This document shows, one piece after another, positions 54,677 through 63,705 of a stretch of DNA of 64,000 nt. The position numbers and the translations under genes were made by a program. Origin of the DNA: Candidatus Hydrogenisulfobacillus filiaventi (GTDB taxonomy: Bacteria; Bacillota; Sulfobacillia; Sulfobacillales; R501); the NCBI GenBank assembly GCA_902809825.1, contig LR778114.1:1-64000 (forward strand), read 5' to 3'. Each line of letters starts with the position of its first letter. The stretch's first letter is position 1. Below the pieces are notes generated by a model. The model was not told where the DNA came from. It saw only the letters and a program-made list of their open reading frames with translations, and made no database searches.

Positions 54677-54685
54677 TGTTACGAT
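54677..54685 (+). promoter_or_regulatory. Candidate extended -10 promoter for the 54.7 kb membrane gene
   Basis: TGT plus TACGAT (54680-54685), 45 bases before the ATG. Same extended -10 pattern as others in the window. Confidence 0.35.
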
Positions 54686-54729
54686 ACCCATATTTGAAGG
54701 CGCGCCTTGCGGCGGAAGGGACGGCGGTT

Positions 54730-55206
54730 ATGGCGGAGGCGGGATCCACCCGGCCGGCCATCCGGGTCTACCGGTTCAGTTTCGTGTGGGGGGCCGTGAT
54801 CTTTGTGGCCGTGCAGCTGCTGGGCATCTGGGGGCCGCTGCCCCAGCTGGCGGATGATATCGGGTTGTTGGGCGCGGTCCTCCTGGCGGGCTGGGCCGGG
54901 TACGAGGCCGGCCGGACCGGGGCGCGGGGCTGGACGGCGGGGCTGGGCGCCGGCCTCAGCTTTGCCCTGCCCCTGGTTTTCCTGCGGCTGGTGGTGCCGG
55001 TCGACACCGCCACCCTGCGCACGGCTGTGCTGCACGGGTACCTGACCCTGAACGAGGCGGTCTACGTGGTCAGTGCCGGCGGCCGCCTGGCCCAGGCCGT
55101 TTACGACCTGGTCCTCATCCTGCTGTTCGGGCTGCTGGCAGGGCTGGCCGGCGGCTTCGCCGGACGCCGGCGGCGGGTCCCCCCGGCAGACCGCGCCGGC
55201 CGCTAG
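54730..55206 (+). CDS. Membrane protein, function unknown
   Basis: 158 residues, four predicted helices (VWGAVIFVAVQLLGIWGPL; LLGAVLLAGWAGYEAGRTG; AGLSFALPLVFLRLVV; YDLVLILLFGLLAGLAGG). A glycine-rich end and basic tail suggest a small integral membrane protein. ATG 54730 with GAAGGGA upstream. It overlaps the convergent MarR gene by 4 bases. Confidence 0.6.
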   Translation: MAEAGSTRPAIRVYRFSFVWGAVIFVAVQLLGIWGPLPQLADDIGLLGAVLLAGWAGYEAGRTGARGWTAGLGAGLSFALPLVFLRLVVPVDTATLRTAVLHGYLTLNEAVYVVSAGGRLAQAVYDLVLILLFGLLAGLAGGFAGRRRRVPPADRAGR

Positions 55207-55649
55207 TCCCCGTTGCCGGTCAGCCGGCGGAGGGTACGGACCAGCTCCGCCAGTTCCGCGGCCTCCAGGCGGGCGACCAGCTTGCGCAGGGTCGCCTGGC
55301 GATGGCGGTCCCAGGCGGCCATGCGCCGGATCCCTTCCGGTTGGGCCTGGACAAAGACCACCCGGCTATCCGGACCACCCCGCCGCCGGCTGACCAGGCC
55401 GTCGCGGGCCATCCGCTGGGTCAGGACGGTGGCGGCGCTGACCGAGGTCCCGACCCACTGGGCGATACCGCTCACGGTCATGGGCCCGTGCTTGGTGAGG
55501 GCCCGTAGTACCAGGTACTGTTCCAGGCTGAGCGGATCGGCGCCCTGCTCCTGACGGGTGAGCCGGAACCATTGCCGCCACAGTTCCTGCAACAGCCCGG
55601 CCGCTTCAGCTACCGGATCCGCGGACGGCTCCCGCGACGTCGGCTCCAC
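55203..55649 (-). CDS. MarR-family transcriptional regulator
   Basis: 148 residues. The winged-helix region MTVSGIAQWVGTSVSAATVL, the recognition helix end TQRMARDGLVSR and the wing RRRGGPDSR are MarR-like. GTG 55649 is used because GGGGAGG lies upstream and the promoter -10 at 55714-55709 overlaps the other candidate start (TTG 55709). An intact paralogue of the decayed gene at 23.8 kb. Ligand unknown. Confidence 0.9.
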   Translation of the reverse strand: MEPTSREPSADPVAEAAGLLQELWRQWFRLTRQEQGADPLSLEQYLVLRALTKHGPMTVSGIAQWVGTSVSAATVLTQRMARDGLVSRRRGGPDSRVVFVQAQPEGIRRMAAWDRHRQATLRKLVARLEAAELAELVRTLRRLTGNGD

Positions 55650-55708
55650 GGTCGGGCCTCCCCGGCGGCGCCCTGCCCCTGCCTGAGCAGGGCGCGGAAT
55701 TGCTTTCA

Positions 55709-55737
55709 AGGGTATGAAGGCCGGCCGGGGAAGTCAA
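55709..55737 (-). promoter_or_regulatory. Promoter of the MarR gene
   Basis: On the minus strand TTGACT (55737-55732) and TACCCT (55714-55709), 17 bases apart, 60 bases before the GTG start. Confidence 0.6.
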
Positions 55738-55755
55738 ATCCCGGCCGGCCCGGGG

Positions 55756-58200
55756 TCAGGAAGGGGCCGCCAGCGTCGCCTCCATCTCGGCAATCCGGCG
55801 TTTGGTGCGCAGGAAGGCGTCGGGATTCAGGCTGATGGAGTCGATGCCCTCCTGCACCAGGAAGGCTGCGAAATCCGGATAGTCGGAAGGGGCCTGCCCG
55901 CAGATGCCCACCTTCCGGCCGGCGTCGTGGGCGGCATGGATGAGGGCGGCACAGGCCCGCTGCACAGCGGGGTTGCGCTCGTTAAAGAGGGGGGCGACCC
56001 GTTCGGAGTCGCGGTCGACCCCGAGGGTAAGCTGGGTGAGGTCGTTGGACCCGATGGAGAAGCCGTCGAAAATGGCGGCGAATTCGGCTGCCAGGGTGAT
56101 GTTGGAGGGGATTTCCGCCATCACATAGACCTCGAGCCCGTTTTGGCCCCGCTCCAGGCCGCCTGCCCGCATGACCTCCAGCACGCGGGCGCCCTCCTCC
56201 GGCGTGCGGCAGAACGGCACCATCACCTTCAGGTTGGTCAGACCCATGGTGTCACGGACCCGTCGGACCGCCTCCACCTCCAGCAGGAACCCGTCCCGGT
56301 AGTCGGGATGGTAATAGCGGCTGGCCCCCCGCCACCCCAGCATGGGGTTGTCCTCCTTGGGCTCAAAGACCGCCCCGCCCAGCAGGGTGGCGTATTCGTT
56401 GGTCTTGAAGTCGCTGAAACGCAGGATGACCGGTCGGGGATAAAAGGCGGCCGCCAGCACGGCAATCCCTTGGGAGAGGCGGTCCACGAAGTAGGCGTGG
56501 CCGTCCGGGTAGCCATGAATGCGGGCTGCCAGCTGCCGCTGCTCGCGCGGGGACAGGCGGTCCGGATGCAGGAGGGCCAGGGGATGAATCCCCACCCATT
56601 CCGCGAAGATGAACTCCATCCGGGCCAGGCCCACCCCGTCGCCCGGCAGCAGGGCCAGGCCGAAGGCCTGCTCGGGATTGGCCACATTCAGCATGACCTG
56701 GGTACGGGTGGGAGGCAGGGAACCGGGGTCCACGGTGTCGACCTTGAAGCGGAGGGCGCCCTGGTAGATACGGCCCATCTCCCCTTCGGCACAGGAGACG
56801 GTGACGGTCTGCCCGTCACTGAGGAGCCGGGTGGCGTCCTTCACCCCTACCACCGCCGGGATGCCCAGCTCGCGGGTGACGATGGCGGCATGGGAGGTCC
56901 GCCCGCCGCGTTCGGTGATGATGGCCTTGGCGATGCGCATGATGGGCTCCCAGTCGGGGTTGGTGGTTTCCGTCACCAGGATCTCCCCTGGCTGGAAGCG
57001 GTCCATCAGGCGCGGATCTTTAATCACCCGCACCGGGCCGCTGGCGATGCGCTCGCCGATGGCGAGGCCCTCCGCCAGGACGGGGCCCCGCTCCTCCAGT
57101 TCGTAGACTTCGAAACTGGGGGTGCGGCGGGTGCTGTGCACCGTCTCCGGCCGCGCCTGGACGATGTAGAGGCCCCCGTCCGGGCCGTCTTTGGCGAACT
57201 CCATGTCCATGGGGGTCGGTTTGCCGTTACGGGCCGAGTAGTGCGCCTCCACCTGCACAGCCCAGCGAGCCAGTTGCAGGACCTCTTCATCAGTGAGACA
57301 GAAACGGGCGCGATCGGCCTTGGGCACGGGCCGGTTGTGGTGCCGGCGGGTGGAGCGGTCAAAGGTCAGCCGGAACTCCTTGGTGCCAAGCTTTTTCCAG
57401 ATGAGGGGCCGGTAACCGGCCTGTAAGGTCGGCTTGTGCACGTAAAATTCGTCCGGTCCCACCCGGCCCTGCACGATGTTCTCCCCCAGGCCCCAGATGG
57501 CATCAATCTGAACCACGTTCCGGAACCCGGTCTCGGTGTCCAGGGTGAACATGACCCCCGAGGCGGCCTCGGAGCTGTTGAGCATTTTCTGCACCCCGAC
57601 CGACAGGGCAGCCTGGCCGTGGGCGAAGCCCATATCCTCCCGGTAGCGGATGGCCCGGGGGGTATACAGACTGGCGAAGCACTGCTTGACCGCTTGCAGG
57701 AGGGCGGCCGGACCTTGGATGTTGAGATAGGTTTCGTGAGCCCCGGCGAAACTGGCTCCGGGCAGGTCCTCCACCGTGGCCGAGGACCGCACCGCCACCT
57801 CCAGGGCGTCGGTGCCGTATTCGGCGGAGAGTTCCCGATAGGCGTCCAGGATCTCGGTCTCCAGGTCGGCCGGCATGTGCCCGCCCAACACCAGTTCGGC
57901 TGCGGCGCGGCTGGTCCGCTCCAGGGTGTCGACATCATTGCCCTGCACACCGTTCAGCAGGTCCAGCAGCGGCTGCTCGATGGCGTTCTCCCGCAGATAA
58001 TGGCGGAAGGCGTCGGCGGTGATGGCGAACCCGTCGGGAACCGGTACCCCCGCCGCCGCCAGTTCCCGGATCATCTCCCCCAGGCTGGCGTTCTTGCCCC
58101 CCACCAGAGGCACATCCCCGATACCGACCTCCCGGAAGCGGCGGATCCATTGCCACGGGGACGCCGCTCCGGCGGCGCCCTCCTTGTTCCCCGCCTGCAT
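55756..58200 (-). CDS. ppsA: Phosphoenolpyruvate synthase
   Basis: Makes PEP from pyruvate and ATP for gluconeogenesis. 814 residues: N-terminal ATP-grasp domain (VGGKNASLGEM, AVRSSATVEDLPGASFAG), phospho-histidine domain GGRTSHAAIVTRELGIPAVVG, and C-terminal PEP-binding TIM barrel with SIGSNDLTQLTLGVDRDS and active Cys in VGICGQAPSD. ATG 58200 follows GAAGGAGG. The Ala/Gly-rich first 20 residues are ordinary. Confidence 0.97.
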   Translation of the reverse strand: MQAGNKEGAAGAASPWQWIRRFREVGIGDVPLVGGKNASLGEMIRELAAAGVPVPDGFAITADAFRHYLRENAIEQPLLDLLNGVQGNDVDTLERTSRAAAELVLGGHMPADLETEILDAYRELSAEYGTDALEVAVRSSATVEDLPGASFAGAHETYLNIQGPAALLQAVKQCFASLYTPRAIRYREDMGFAHGQAALSVGVQKMLNSSEAASGVMFTLDTETGFRNVVQIDAIWGLGENIVQGRVGPDEFYVHKPTLQAGYRPLIWKKLGTKEFRLTFDRSTRRHHNRPVPKADRARFCLTDEEVLQLARWAVQVEAHYSARNGKPTPMDMEFAKDGPDGGLYIVQARPETVHSTRRTPSFEVYELEERGPVLAEGLAIGERIASGPVRVIKDPRLMDRFQPGEILVTETTNPDWEPIMRIAKAIITERGGRTSHAAIVTRELGIPAVVGVKDATRLLSDGQTVTVSCAEGEMGRIYQGALRFKVDTVDPGSLPPTRTQVMLNVANPEQAFGLALLPGDGVGLARMEFIFAEWVGIHPLALLHPDRLSPREQRQLAARIHGYPDGHAYFVDRLSQGIAVLAAAFYPRPVILRFSDFKTNEYATLLGGAVFEPKEDNPMLGWRGASRYYHPDYRDGFLLEVEAVRRVRDTMGLTNLKVMVPFCRTPEEGARVLEVMRAGGLERGQNGLEVYVMAEIPSNITLAAEFAAIFDGFSIGSNDLTQLTLGVDRDSERVAPLFNERNPAVQRACAALIHAAHDAGRKVGICGQAPSDYPDFAAFLVQEGIDSISLNPDAFLRTKRRIAEMEATLAAPS

Positions 58201-58340
58201 GGTCAGGCCTCCTTCCCGTTTAGGGCCCGAATCGCAGCGATCCGCTTTGGTTGTAATCCAACCGCCGGAGCCGGACAACGGCCGGCGCGGGGCCAAGGGG
58301 TCCTTCCGGCCGGGTCCGGCCGTCCCGCCCGCGGCGGTCG

Positions 58341-58349
58341 TGGTACAGT
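58341..58349 (+). promoter_or_regulatory. Candidate extended -10 promoter for the ALDH gene
   Basis: TGG plus TACAGT (58344-58349), 75 bases before the GTG start. The -35 side is very GC-rich and unclear. Confidence 0.4.
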
Positions 58350-58423
58350 TACCGGCAGGACAAAGGAGGAGGCCCAAAGAGCGATTCCCCGGCGGGACGG
58401 GGGCCGGAAAGGGGGCGCCGTTA

Positions 58424-59860
58424 GTGGGCGGACAGGAGGAAGGCCCGCGGGAGGCCTTTATTGCAGGGGCGTGGCGGGAAACTGCAAGCCGGTTTCCGGT
58501 GGTGAGCCCGGTGGACGGGACGGTAGTGGCGGAGGTCAGCGATTGCGGACCGGCGGAGGCGCACGCGGCCATTGCGGCTGCGGAGGTGGCCTCCGGACCC
58601 TGGGCTGCGGCCACTGCCTATGAACGGGCACAGGTGCTGCGGCGCTGGTTTGAGGCCATCGGGCGGCATCGCGAGGATCTGGCGCGCACCATGGCCCGGG
58701 AGATGGGCAAGCCGGTCAGCGAGGGCCGGGCGGAAGTGGATTACGCGGCCGGTTTTGTGGAGTGGTATGCGGAGGAGGCCAAGCGGGTTTACGGCACGGT
58801 GGTGCCGAGTCAGTTTGCCGGCAAGCGGTTGTGGGTGCGGCCGGAGCCGGTGGGGATTGTCTACGGCATCACCCCCTGGAACTTTCCGGCCGCCATGGTC
58901 ACCCGGAAGGCGGCCCCGGCGCTGGCAGCCGGCTGCCCCTTCATTCTCAAGCCGGCGGAAGAGAGCCCCCTCACCGCCCTTTGGCTGGCACGCCTCTGGG
59001 AGGAAGCAGGGGGACCGCCGGGCACCTTGCAGGTGCTGCCGGCCCGCGATCCCGAGGCTCTTTCCCGGCCTTTTTTCGAGGATGCGCGGGTGCGCAAGCT
59101 GACCTTCACCGGCAGCACCGCGGTGGGCCGCGCTCTCTATGCCCAGGCGGCGCCCACCCTCAAACACGTCTCCCTGGAACTGGGCGGCCAGGCGCCGTTC
59201 CTGGTATTCGAGGATGCCGATATCCCGCGGGCGGTGGAGGAGGCGATGCGGGCCAAGTTCCGCAACATCGGCCAGAGCTGCGTCGCCGCCAACCGCCTCT
59301 ATGTCCACCGGGCGGTGGCGGCGGAGTTTGTGCGGGCGTATACCGCCCGGGTGCAGGCCCTGAAGACCGGCGACCCCCTGGCGGAGGACACCCAGGTAGG
59401 GCCGCTGGTCAACCGCCAGGCGTTGGAAAAGGTGGCGGCGCATGTGGCGGATGCCCTACAGCGGGGTGCCACCCTGGTCACAGGGGGTGCGGCACAGGGC
59501 TTGATTTATCTGCCCACCGTGCTCACCGGGGTTGACCCTGCGTCCCGCATCCTGCATGAGGAGACCTTCGGCCCGGTCGCTCCGGTGGTGGTGTTCGACC
59601 AGGAGGAGGAAGCGGTTGCCTGGGCCAACGCCACCGAATACGGCCTCGCCGCTTATCTGTGGACGCGGGACCTGGGCCGCGCCTTCCGGGTGGCGGAAGC
59701 CCTGCGCTACGGCATTGTGGGCGTCAACGACGGGGTGCCCTCCACCCCGCAGGCCCCCTTCGGGGGCGTGAAGCAGTCGGGTCTGGGCCGGGAGGGCGGC
59801 CGCTGGGGGATTGAGGAGTTCCTGGAGCCGAAGTACATCTCCCTGCATCTGCCTGATTAG
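58424..59860 (+). CDS. NAD(P)-dependent aldehyde dehydrogenase (succinate-semialdehyde type)
   Basis: 478 residues. Rossmann and catalytic motifs: TPWNFPAAMVTRKAAPALAA, KPAEESPLTAL, FTGSTAVGR, LELGGQAPF (Glu252), NIGQSCVAANRLYVH (Cys286), and QAPFGGVKQSGLGREGG. The closest type is succinate-semialdehyde dehydrogenase, but other aldehydes are possible. GTG start with GAAAGGGGG upstream. Divergent from ppsA. Its N-terminus has a decayed paralogue at 32.9 kb. Confidence 0.93.
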   Translation: MGGQEEGPREAFIAGAWRETASRFPVVSPVDGTVVAEVSDCGPAEAHAAIAAAEVASGPWAAATAYERAQVLRRWFEAIGRHREDLARTMAREMGKPVSEGRAEVDYAAGFVEWYAEEAKRVYGTVVPSQFAGKRLWVRPEPVGIVYGITPWNFPAAMVTRKAAPALAAGCPFILKPAEESPLTALWLARLWEEAGGPPGTLQVLPARDPEALSRPFFEDARVRKLTFTGSTAVGRALYAQAAPTLKHVSLELGGQAPFLVFEDADIPRAVEEAMRAKFRNIGQSCVAANRLYVHRAVAAEFVRAYTARVQALKTGDPLAEDTQVGPLVNRQALEKVAAHVADALQRGATLVTGGAAQGLIYLPTVLTGVDPASRILHEETFGPVAPVVVFDQEEEAVAWANATEYGLAAYLWTRDLGRAFRVAEALRYGIVGVNDGVPSTPQAPFGGVKQSGLGREGGRWGIEEFLEPKYISLHLPD

Positions 59861-59893
59861 GGCCATCGCTACAATAGGCCGGGAGGGACGGGC

Positions 59894-61291
59894 ATGCATG
59901 CCGGAACTGCTTCGGCGGAGGTGATCGATGCCGCCTGGCTGGCGGCGGGACTGGTGCTGGGGCTGCTGGCAGCCTGGGCTTACTGGGGCCGGTTGCTGGC
60001 TGCGGCCGGTGAGCGGGAGCGCTTCCGGCGCGAGGAGGCGGAACGCCACCGCCAGGCCCTGGCGGACGCCGAAGCCCGCCTGCGGGAGCTGGACGCGGCC
60101 CGGCTGCGGCTGGAGGCGGAGCGGGCCCGCCTGGAGGCGGAGATGGCGGGCTGGAAAAGCCGCCTGGAGGAATCGGCGCAGCGGGCTGAGCAGACGCGGA
60201 ACGATCTCCTGACGGTCTTCCAGAGCGCAGCGGCCGAGGCCCTCGGCCGGAACAGCCGCCAGTTCCTGGACCTGGCGGAAGCCCGGCTTAAGGAGCAGGA
60301 AGCCGCCAGCCGCAGTCTGTGGGACAGCGGCCGGCGGGTACTGGAGGACCTGACCCGGCCGTTGCAGGAGACCCTGGAAAAGATGCAGGCCCGGATTCAG
60401 GAGCTGGAGGGCCGCCGGGAGCGGGCCTACGGAGAGCTCGCCCAACAGGTGGAGGCGCTGGCCCGGGCCCAGGGCCAGTTGCTGCAGTCCGGCCAGGAGG
60501 TGCGCGAGGCGGCCCAGCGCCTGCGGGAGGCGTTGCGCAGCCCCCAGGTACAGGGCCGCTGGGGCGAGATGCAGCTGCAGCGGGTGGTGGAACTGGCGGG
60601 CATGGCCGAGCACGTCGACTTCGAGCTGCAGCCGGCTATGGAGGCCCAGCGCCCGGATATGGTGGTCCATCTGCCGGACGGTAAGCAGCTGGTGGTGGAT
60701 GCCAAGGTGGCCCTCAACGACTTTCTGGCGGCGGCCGAGGCGGAGGACCCGGCGGCCCGCCAGGCGGCCCTCAAGGCGCATGCCCGCCGGGTGCGGGAGC
60801 ATGTCAACAGCCTGGGAGACAAGGCCTACTGGCGGCGCCTGCCGGTCAGTCCCGAGTTTGTGGTGCTTTTCCTACCCACGGATGCGGTGCTGTCCGCCGC
60901 CCTCGGGGACGACCCGGAATTGCTGGATTACGGTTTCCGGCGGGGGGTCATCCTGGCCACGCCTTCCATCCTGGTCGGCCTCCTGCGCACGGTGGCCTAT
61001 TCCTGGCGCCAGCGGGCGATGGAGGAAAACGCCCGCCGCATCGCGGAGCTGGGGCGGGAGCTCTACCAGCGCATCCATAAACTGGCCCGGGACTGGGAGG
61101 CATTGGGACGGCACCTACAACGTACGGTAGAGGCCTACAACACCGCGGTGGGCAGCTTCGAGCGGCGGGTGCTGGTGACCGCCCGCCGGCTTAAGGAACT
61201 GGGGGCGGCCGATGAAGGGCATGAGGTGGCCGGGCCCGAACCGGTCGCGGAGATGCCGCGGGAGCTCACGGTGCCGGAAGCCGGGCCCTAA
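59894..61291 (+). CDS. rmuC: DNA recombination protein RmuC
   Basis: 465 residues: N-terminal membrane helix (AAWLAAGLVLGLLAAWAYW), a long coiled coil (residues ~35-190), then a PD-(D/E)XK nuclease-like domain with GRWGEMQLQRVVELAGM, VDAKVALNDF and VNSLGDKAYW. RmuC limits recombination at inverted repeats. A TACAAT at 59870-59875 may be the -10. GGGAGGGA is upstream of ATG. Confidence 0.92.
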   Translation: MHAGTASAEVIDAAWLAAGLVLGLLAAWAYWGRLLAAAGERERFRREEAERHRQALADAEARLRELDAARLRLEAERARLEAEMAGWKSRLEESAQRAEQTRNDLLTVFQSAAAEALGRNSRQFLDLAEARLKEQEAASRSLWDSGRRVLEDLTRPLQETLEKMQARIQELEGRRERAYGELAQQVEALARAQGQLLQSGQEVREAAQRLREALRSPQVQGRWGEMQLQRVVELAGMAEHVDFELQPAMEAQRPDMVVHLPDGKQLVVDAKVALNDFLAAAEAEDPAARQAALKAHARRVREHVNSLGDKAYWRRLPVSPEFVVLFLPTDAVLSAALGDDPELLDYGFRRGVILATPSILVGLLRTVAYSWRQRAMEENARRIAELGRELYQRIHKLARDWEALGRHLQRTVEAYNTAVGSFERRVLVTARRLKELGAADEGHEVAGPEPVAEMPRELTVPEAGP

Positions 61292-61801
61292 GACCCTCGG
61301 GGGCTGATACGGACCCGTTCAGCGAACCACATGGTGGTGGTCCGGACGTAGGCCTTGCCGACGCCGAGTTCCTCGAGCAGACGGGCCCCCCACGGCCGCG
61401 CAGGACTGTCCCGGCATCGCGCAAATATGGTGTCAGCCTGTGGGTAGATGGAAGTCGCCGACGCCCTGACTGGCACTACCGTGCCCTGAGCTGATGGCGA
61501 CCGGTAAATGTCCCGACCGCTTGTGGTCGTGCCACGCCGGCTATTGACGCCCTGGACCCGGCGGCAGAGCTACACCGCTATCCGGCGACGGCGGCTCGGG
61601 CGCTCTCCAGCTTCTGCTGTCCCCGGCAGGATCGCGGTGCTATTGCAGTTCGGGCATATCGCGGCGGTCGCTCGGGGGCCTTCCGGCGTGCCCATCGCGA
61701 GGACATCCTAGTCCCTATGTACTATCCGGGAGGCACCTTGTATACTGAAGTTTAAACCCGGGCTGACTCGGTCCGGCCCGCGCGGGGAGGAGGGGAAATT
61801 C
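61292..61801. other. Gene-poor region with possible gene remnants
   Basis: About 510 bases. On the minus strand a frame gives LLEELGVGKAYVRTTTMWFA; on the plus strand a frame ending at about 61494 gives RKYGVSLWVDGSRRRPDWHY. Both read like protein but have no proper start, so they look like fragments of decayed genes. TATACT at 61741-61746 is a likely -10 for the next gene. Confidence 0.4.
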
Positions 61802-62230
61802 GTGACCCAAGAGTCGTCGGGCACCCACCCGGCCATTCCGACCCGGCCGCCCGCCCGCCGGATCCTGGAGGGTAACCCCGGCCTGGAGGCGTACTACCAG
61901 CAGCTGGCTGCCATGCCGGTGGGGTCGGAGCTCCGGTTCCGGACCATCACGGCGGCCCTGGTGCATCCGGCACCGTCGCCCGAAATCGAGATGGGCGTCC
62001 GCTCGTTGACCGTGACGACCTATAAGCTGGAGCGGCTCCATGACGGCGGCACCGATATTGATGCCCTGGACTGGCTCCTGACGGTGACCATCATGCACCT
62101 GCACGCTGAAAGCCTTACCCGTTCCCATGAGGTGAACTATTATCCCTGCAACACGCACAAGGCGGCGGTATCGACTTTCGGGCTACCGCGGCTGCCCGAA
62201 GGGATCCCGGATCCGTTTCCCGGTGCCTGA
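61802..62230 (+). CDS. Hypothetical protein next to tRNA-Arg
   Basis: 142 residues, GTG start with GGGGAGGAGGGG upstream. Globular; features are RFRTITAALVHPAPSPEIEM, WLLTVTIMHLHAESLTRSHE and an HEVNYYPCNTHKAAV stretch with two histidines and a cysteine that could bind metal. No family recognised. Confidence 0.6.
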   Translation: MTQESSGTHPAIPTRPPARRILEGNPGLEAYYQQLAAMPVGSELRFRTITAALVHPAPSPEIEMGVRSLTVTTYKLERLHDGGTDIDALDWLLTVTIMHLHAESLTRSHEVNYYPCNTHKAAVSTFGLPRLPEGIPDPFPGA

Positions 62231-62243
62231 ACCGGAGGGAGGT

Positions 62244-62272
62244 TTGACGGCCCCCGCGGGGGTTCTTAGAAT
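62244..62272 (+). promoter_or_regulatory. Promoter of tRNA-Arg(CCT)
   Basis: TTGACG (62244-62249) and TAGAAT (62267-62272), exactly 17 bases apart, with the tRNA 5' end 34 bases downstream. The GC-palindrome CCCCCGCGGGGG fills the spacer. Confidence 0.7.
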
Positions 62273-62305
62273 AAGGGGAGGGAGAAAACCGGCAAGCCGG
62301 CGTCT

Positions 62306-62381
62306 GCGCCCGTAGCTCAGGGGATAGAGCAGCAGTTTCCTAAACTGCGTGTCGGTGGTTCGAGTCCTCCCGGGCGCACCA
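62306..62381 (+). tRNA. tRNA-Arg(CCT)
   Basis: 76 bases. Acceptor GCGCCCG/CGGGCGC, discriminator A, encoded CCA. Anticodon stem GCAGT/ACTGC with loop TTCCTAA, anticodon CCT (AGG codons). The T loop TTCGAGT is normal. The acceptor stem is the same as tRNA-Arg(ACG). Confidence 0.95.
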
Positions 62382-62427
62382 CCTGAACCCCGCATCCGGC
62401 AAGGGATGCGGGGTTCGCCGTTTCCAG
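62382..62427 (+). repeat. Hairpin element downstream of tRNA-Arg(CCT), copy 2
   Basis: A perfect 11-base-pair stem (62386-62396 with 62405-62415), 8-base loop CGGCAAGG. Its ~46 bases nearly equal those after tRNA-Arg(ACG) (copy at 23368-23323, minus strand), with six to nine differences. Could be a terminator shared by duplication or an attachment-site relic. Confidence 0.65.
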
Positions 62428-62613
62428 GTGGCTGGAAACCCGCCCACGGCGATCCCCACGACGATCCCCACGGCCTCCGCAGGGCGTGGAGAGGCTCTTC
62501 GGCGATCCGCCGGGGGACGTTCGCTGGGCCGCCTCCGCCTGCGTATCGACGAGTTGCAACCCAACCGATGCGCACGTATATTGGGAGCAGACGAGGGGCG
62601 AGGAGGTGCTCCC

Positions 62614-62784
62614 ATGCGCAAGGTGCTCACCCACGAATGCCAGTCGGAGACTCGCTCGGCTTCGCTGCGGGAGCTGGCAGATCGCGGCGTCATCCGGCCG
62701 ATCCCTCCGGATCAGGCGCTGGCCGGCAGTCGGCGGCTGCAGGAGCGCCTCCCGCGGGTGTTTGATGCCTTGCGGAGGCTCTGA
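62614..62784 (+). CDS. Small protein, possible antitoxin upstream of Doc
   Basis: 56 residues (MRKVLTHECQSETRSASLRE onward), ribosome site GAGGAGG. Its stop lies 20 bases inside the Doc-like frame, an overlap typical of antitoxin-toxin pairs. The sequence does not match the Phd family I know, and it is shorter than usual, so it may be a remnant. Confidence 0.4.
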   Translation: MRKVLTHECQSETRSASLRELADRGVIRPIPPDQALAGSRRLQERLPRVFDALRRL

Positions 62785-63106
62785 TCCGATATCCAACCCC
62801 TGGTGGCCGTCCATAGAGGCGGCCGTTTCTGTGCATGACGACATTGCCGCCAAAAGCCATGAGCCGATCGGTTTTATCGGAGGAACAACCGCCCGTCTGG
62901 GAGCGGCCCTGGCGACTCCTCTCCAAGAGTTCGCGGGCTTGGCGCTGTGCCCCACCATATGGGACAAGGTCGCGGCGTTGATTTTTGGTGTGGCGGTGGG
63001 GCATCCGTTCATTAGCGCCAACAAGCGAACGGCGACGGCGCTGGGCTTTTTGACCTTTCCCGCATCATCATTCGGCGGATCGCGGAAGACGGCGTGCCCA
63101 CCGTGA
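62765..63106 (+). pseudogene. Doc/Fic-family toxin, probably broken at the 3' end
   Basis: 113 codons. Central residues match Doc: SVHDDIAAKSHEPIG near the N-terminus, DKVAALIFGVAVGHPFISANKRTATALGF near residues 67-95. The Fic motif (Doc HxFx[D/E]ANKR) reads HPFISANKR, with serine at the acid position. After LGFLTF the frame changes character; in the +1 frame the sequence continues as SRIIIRRIAEDGVPTVRSFA. The C-terminal Doc helices are therefore lost. A frameshift or a join with another gene is likely. Confidence 0.6.
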
Positions 63107-63138
63107 GATCGTTCGCTCGAACGATGCGCGGCTCGTGC

Positions 63139-63705
63139 CTACTCATCCTGTGGGCGGTCGAGGCGCCACATTTCCTGGGGCAGTCCGAGCGCCTCGGCCA
63201 GATCCCGCCAGGCCCAGGCGATCCATCGGGGATCGCCGACGTAGTCCGGCAGGGCGTTCAGCACCCGTCGCCGCAGTTCGACCGCGTCCACCAGTCGTGC
63301 GACGGAGAGGGCGTCCTCGGGATCCTGCTTCTGCCATCTCCCAAGCTTGGAGACGATCCAATCGATGGGATCCAGCCAGCCGACGGTCAGGTGCTCGAAA
63401 CGGGCGGGTGACCACCGCGCCCGCTCCTCCCAGCCGGCTGGCAGCCAGGCCACTCCCTCGGCCCGGAACGAGAGGCCGAGGCGCTCGGCGATCTGCCGCA
63501 GGCGATCCGGCAGCGCGTCCGACGTGCGCAGCAGAGCGTCGATGTCCTCCGTAGATCGAGCGGATCGCCCGAGATAGAACGGCAGAGCGCTGGCACCCAT
63601 TAGCACGATTATCGCATGGGCACCCGACGGCCATTCCTCGGCGGCGTCCCATGCCCGCAGGGCGTCCAGCACGGCCTCCTGGTCCGGAAACCCGAGATGG
63701 GTCAT
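63139..63705 (-). CDS. Nucleotidyltransferase-like protein (DUF6036/AbiEii-type)
   Basis: 188 residues. Residues 33-60 carry the nucleotidyltransferase core: GASALPFYL and STEDIDALLRT with the D54-x-D56 pair. Such proteins act as toxins or defence factors that modify RNA or proteins, or as housekeeping transferases. Start overlaps the upstream gene's stop (ATGA). RNA binding or toxicity is inference. Confidence 0.75.
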   Translation of the reverse strand: MTHLGFPDQEAVLDALRAWDAAEEWPSGAHAIIVLMGASALPFYLGRSARSTEDIDALLRTSDALPDRLRQIAERLGLSFRAEGVAWLPAGWEERARWSPARFEHLTVGWLDPIDWIVSKLGRWQKQDPEDALSVARLVDAVELRRRVLNALPDYVGDPRWIAWAWRDLAEALGLPQEMWRLDRPQDE

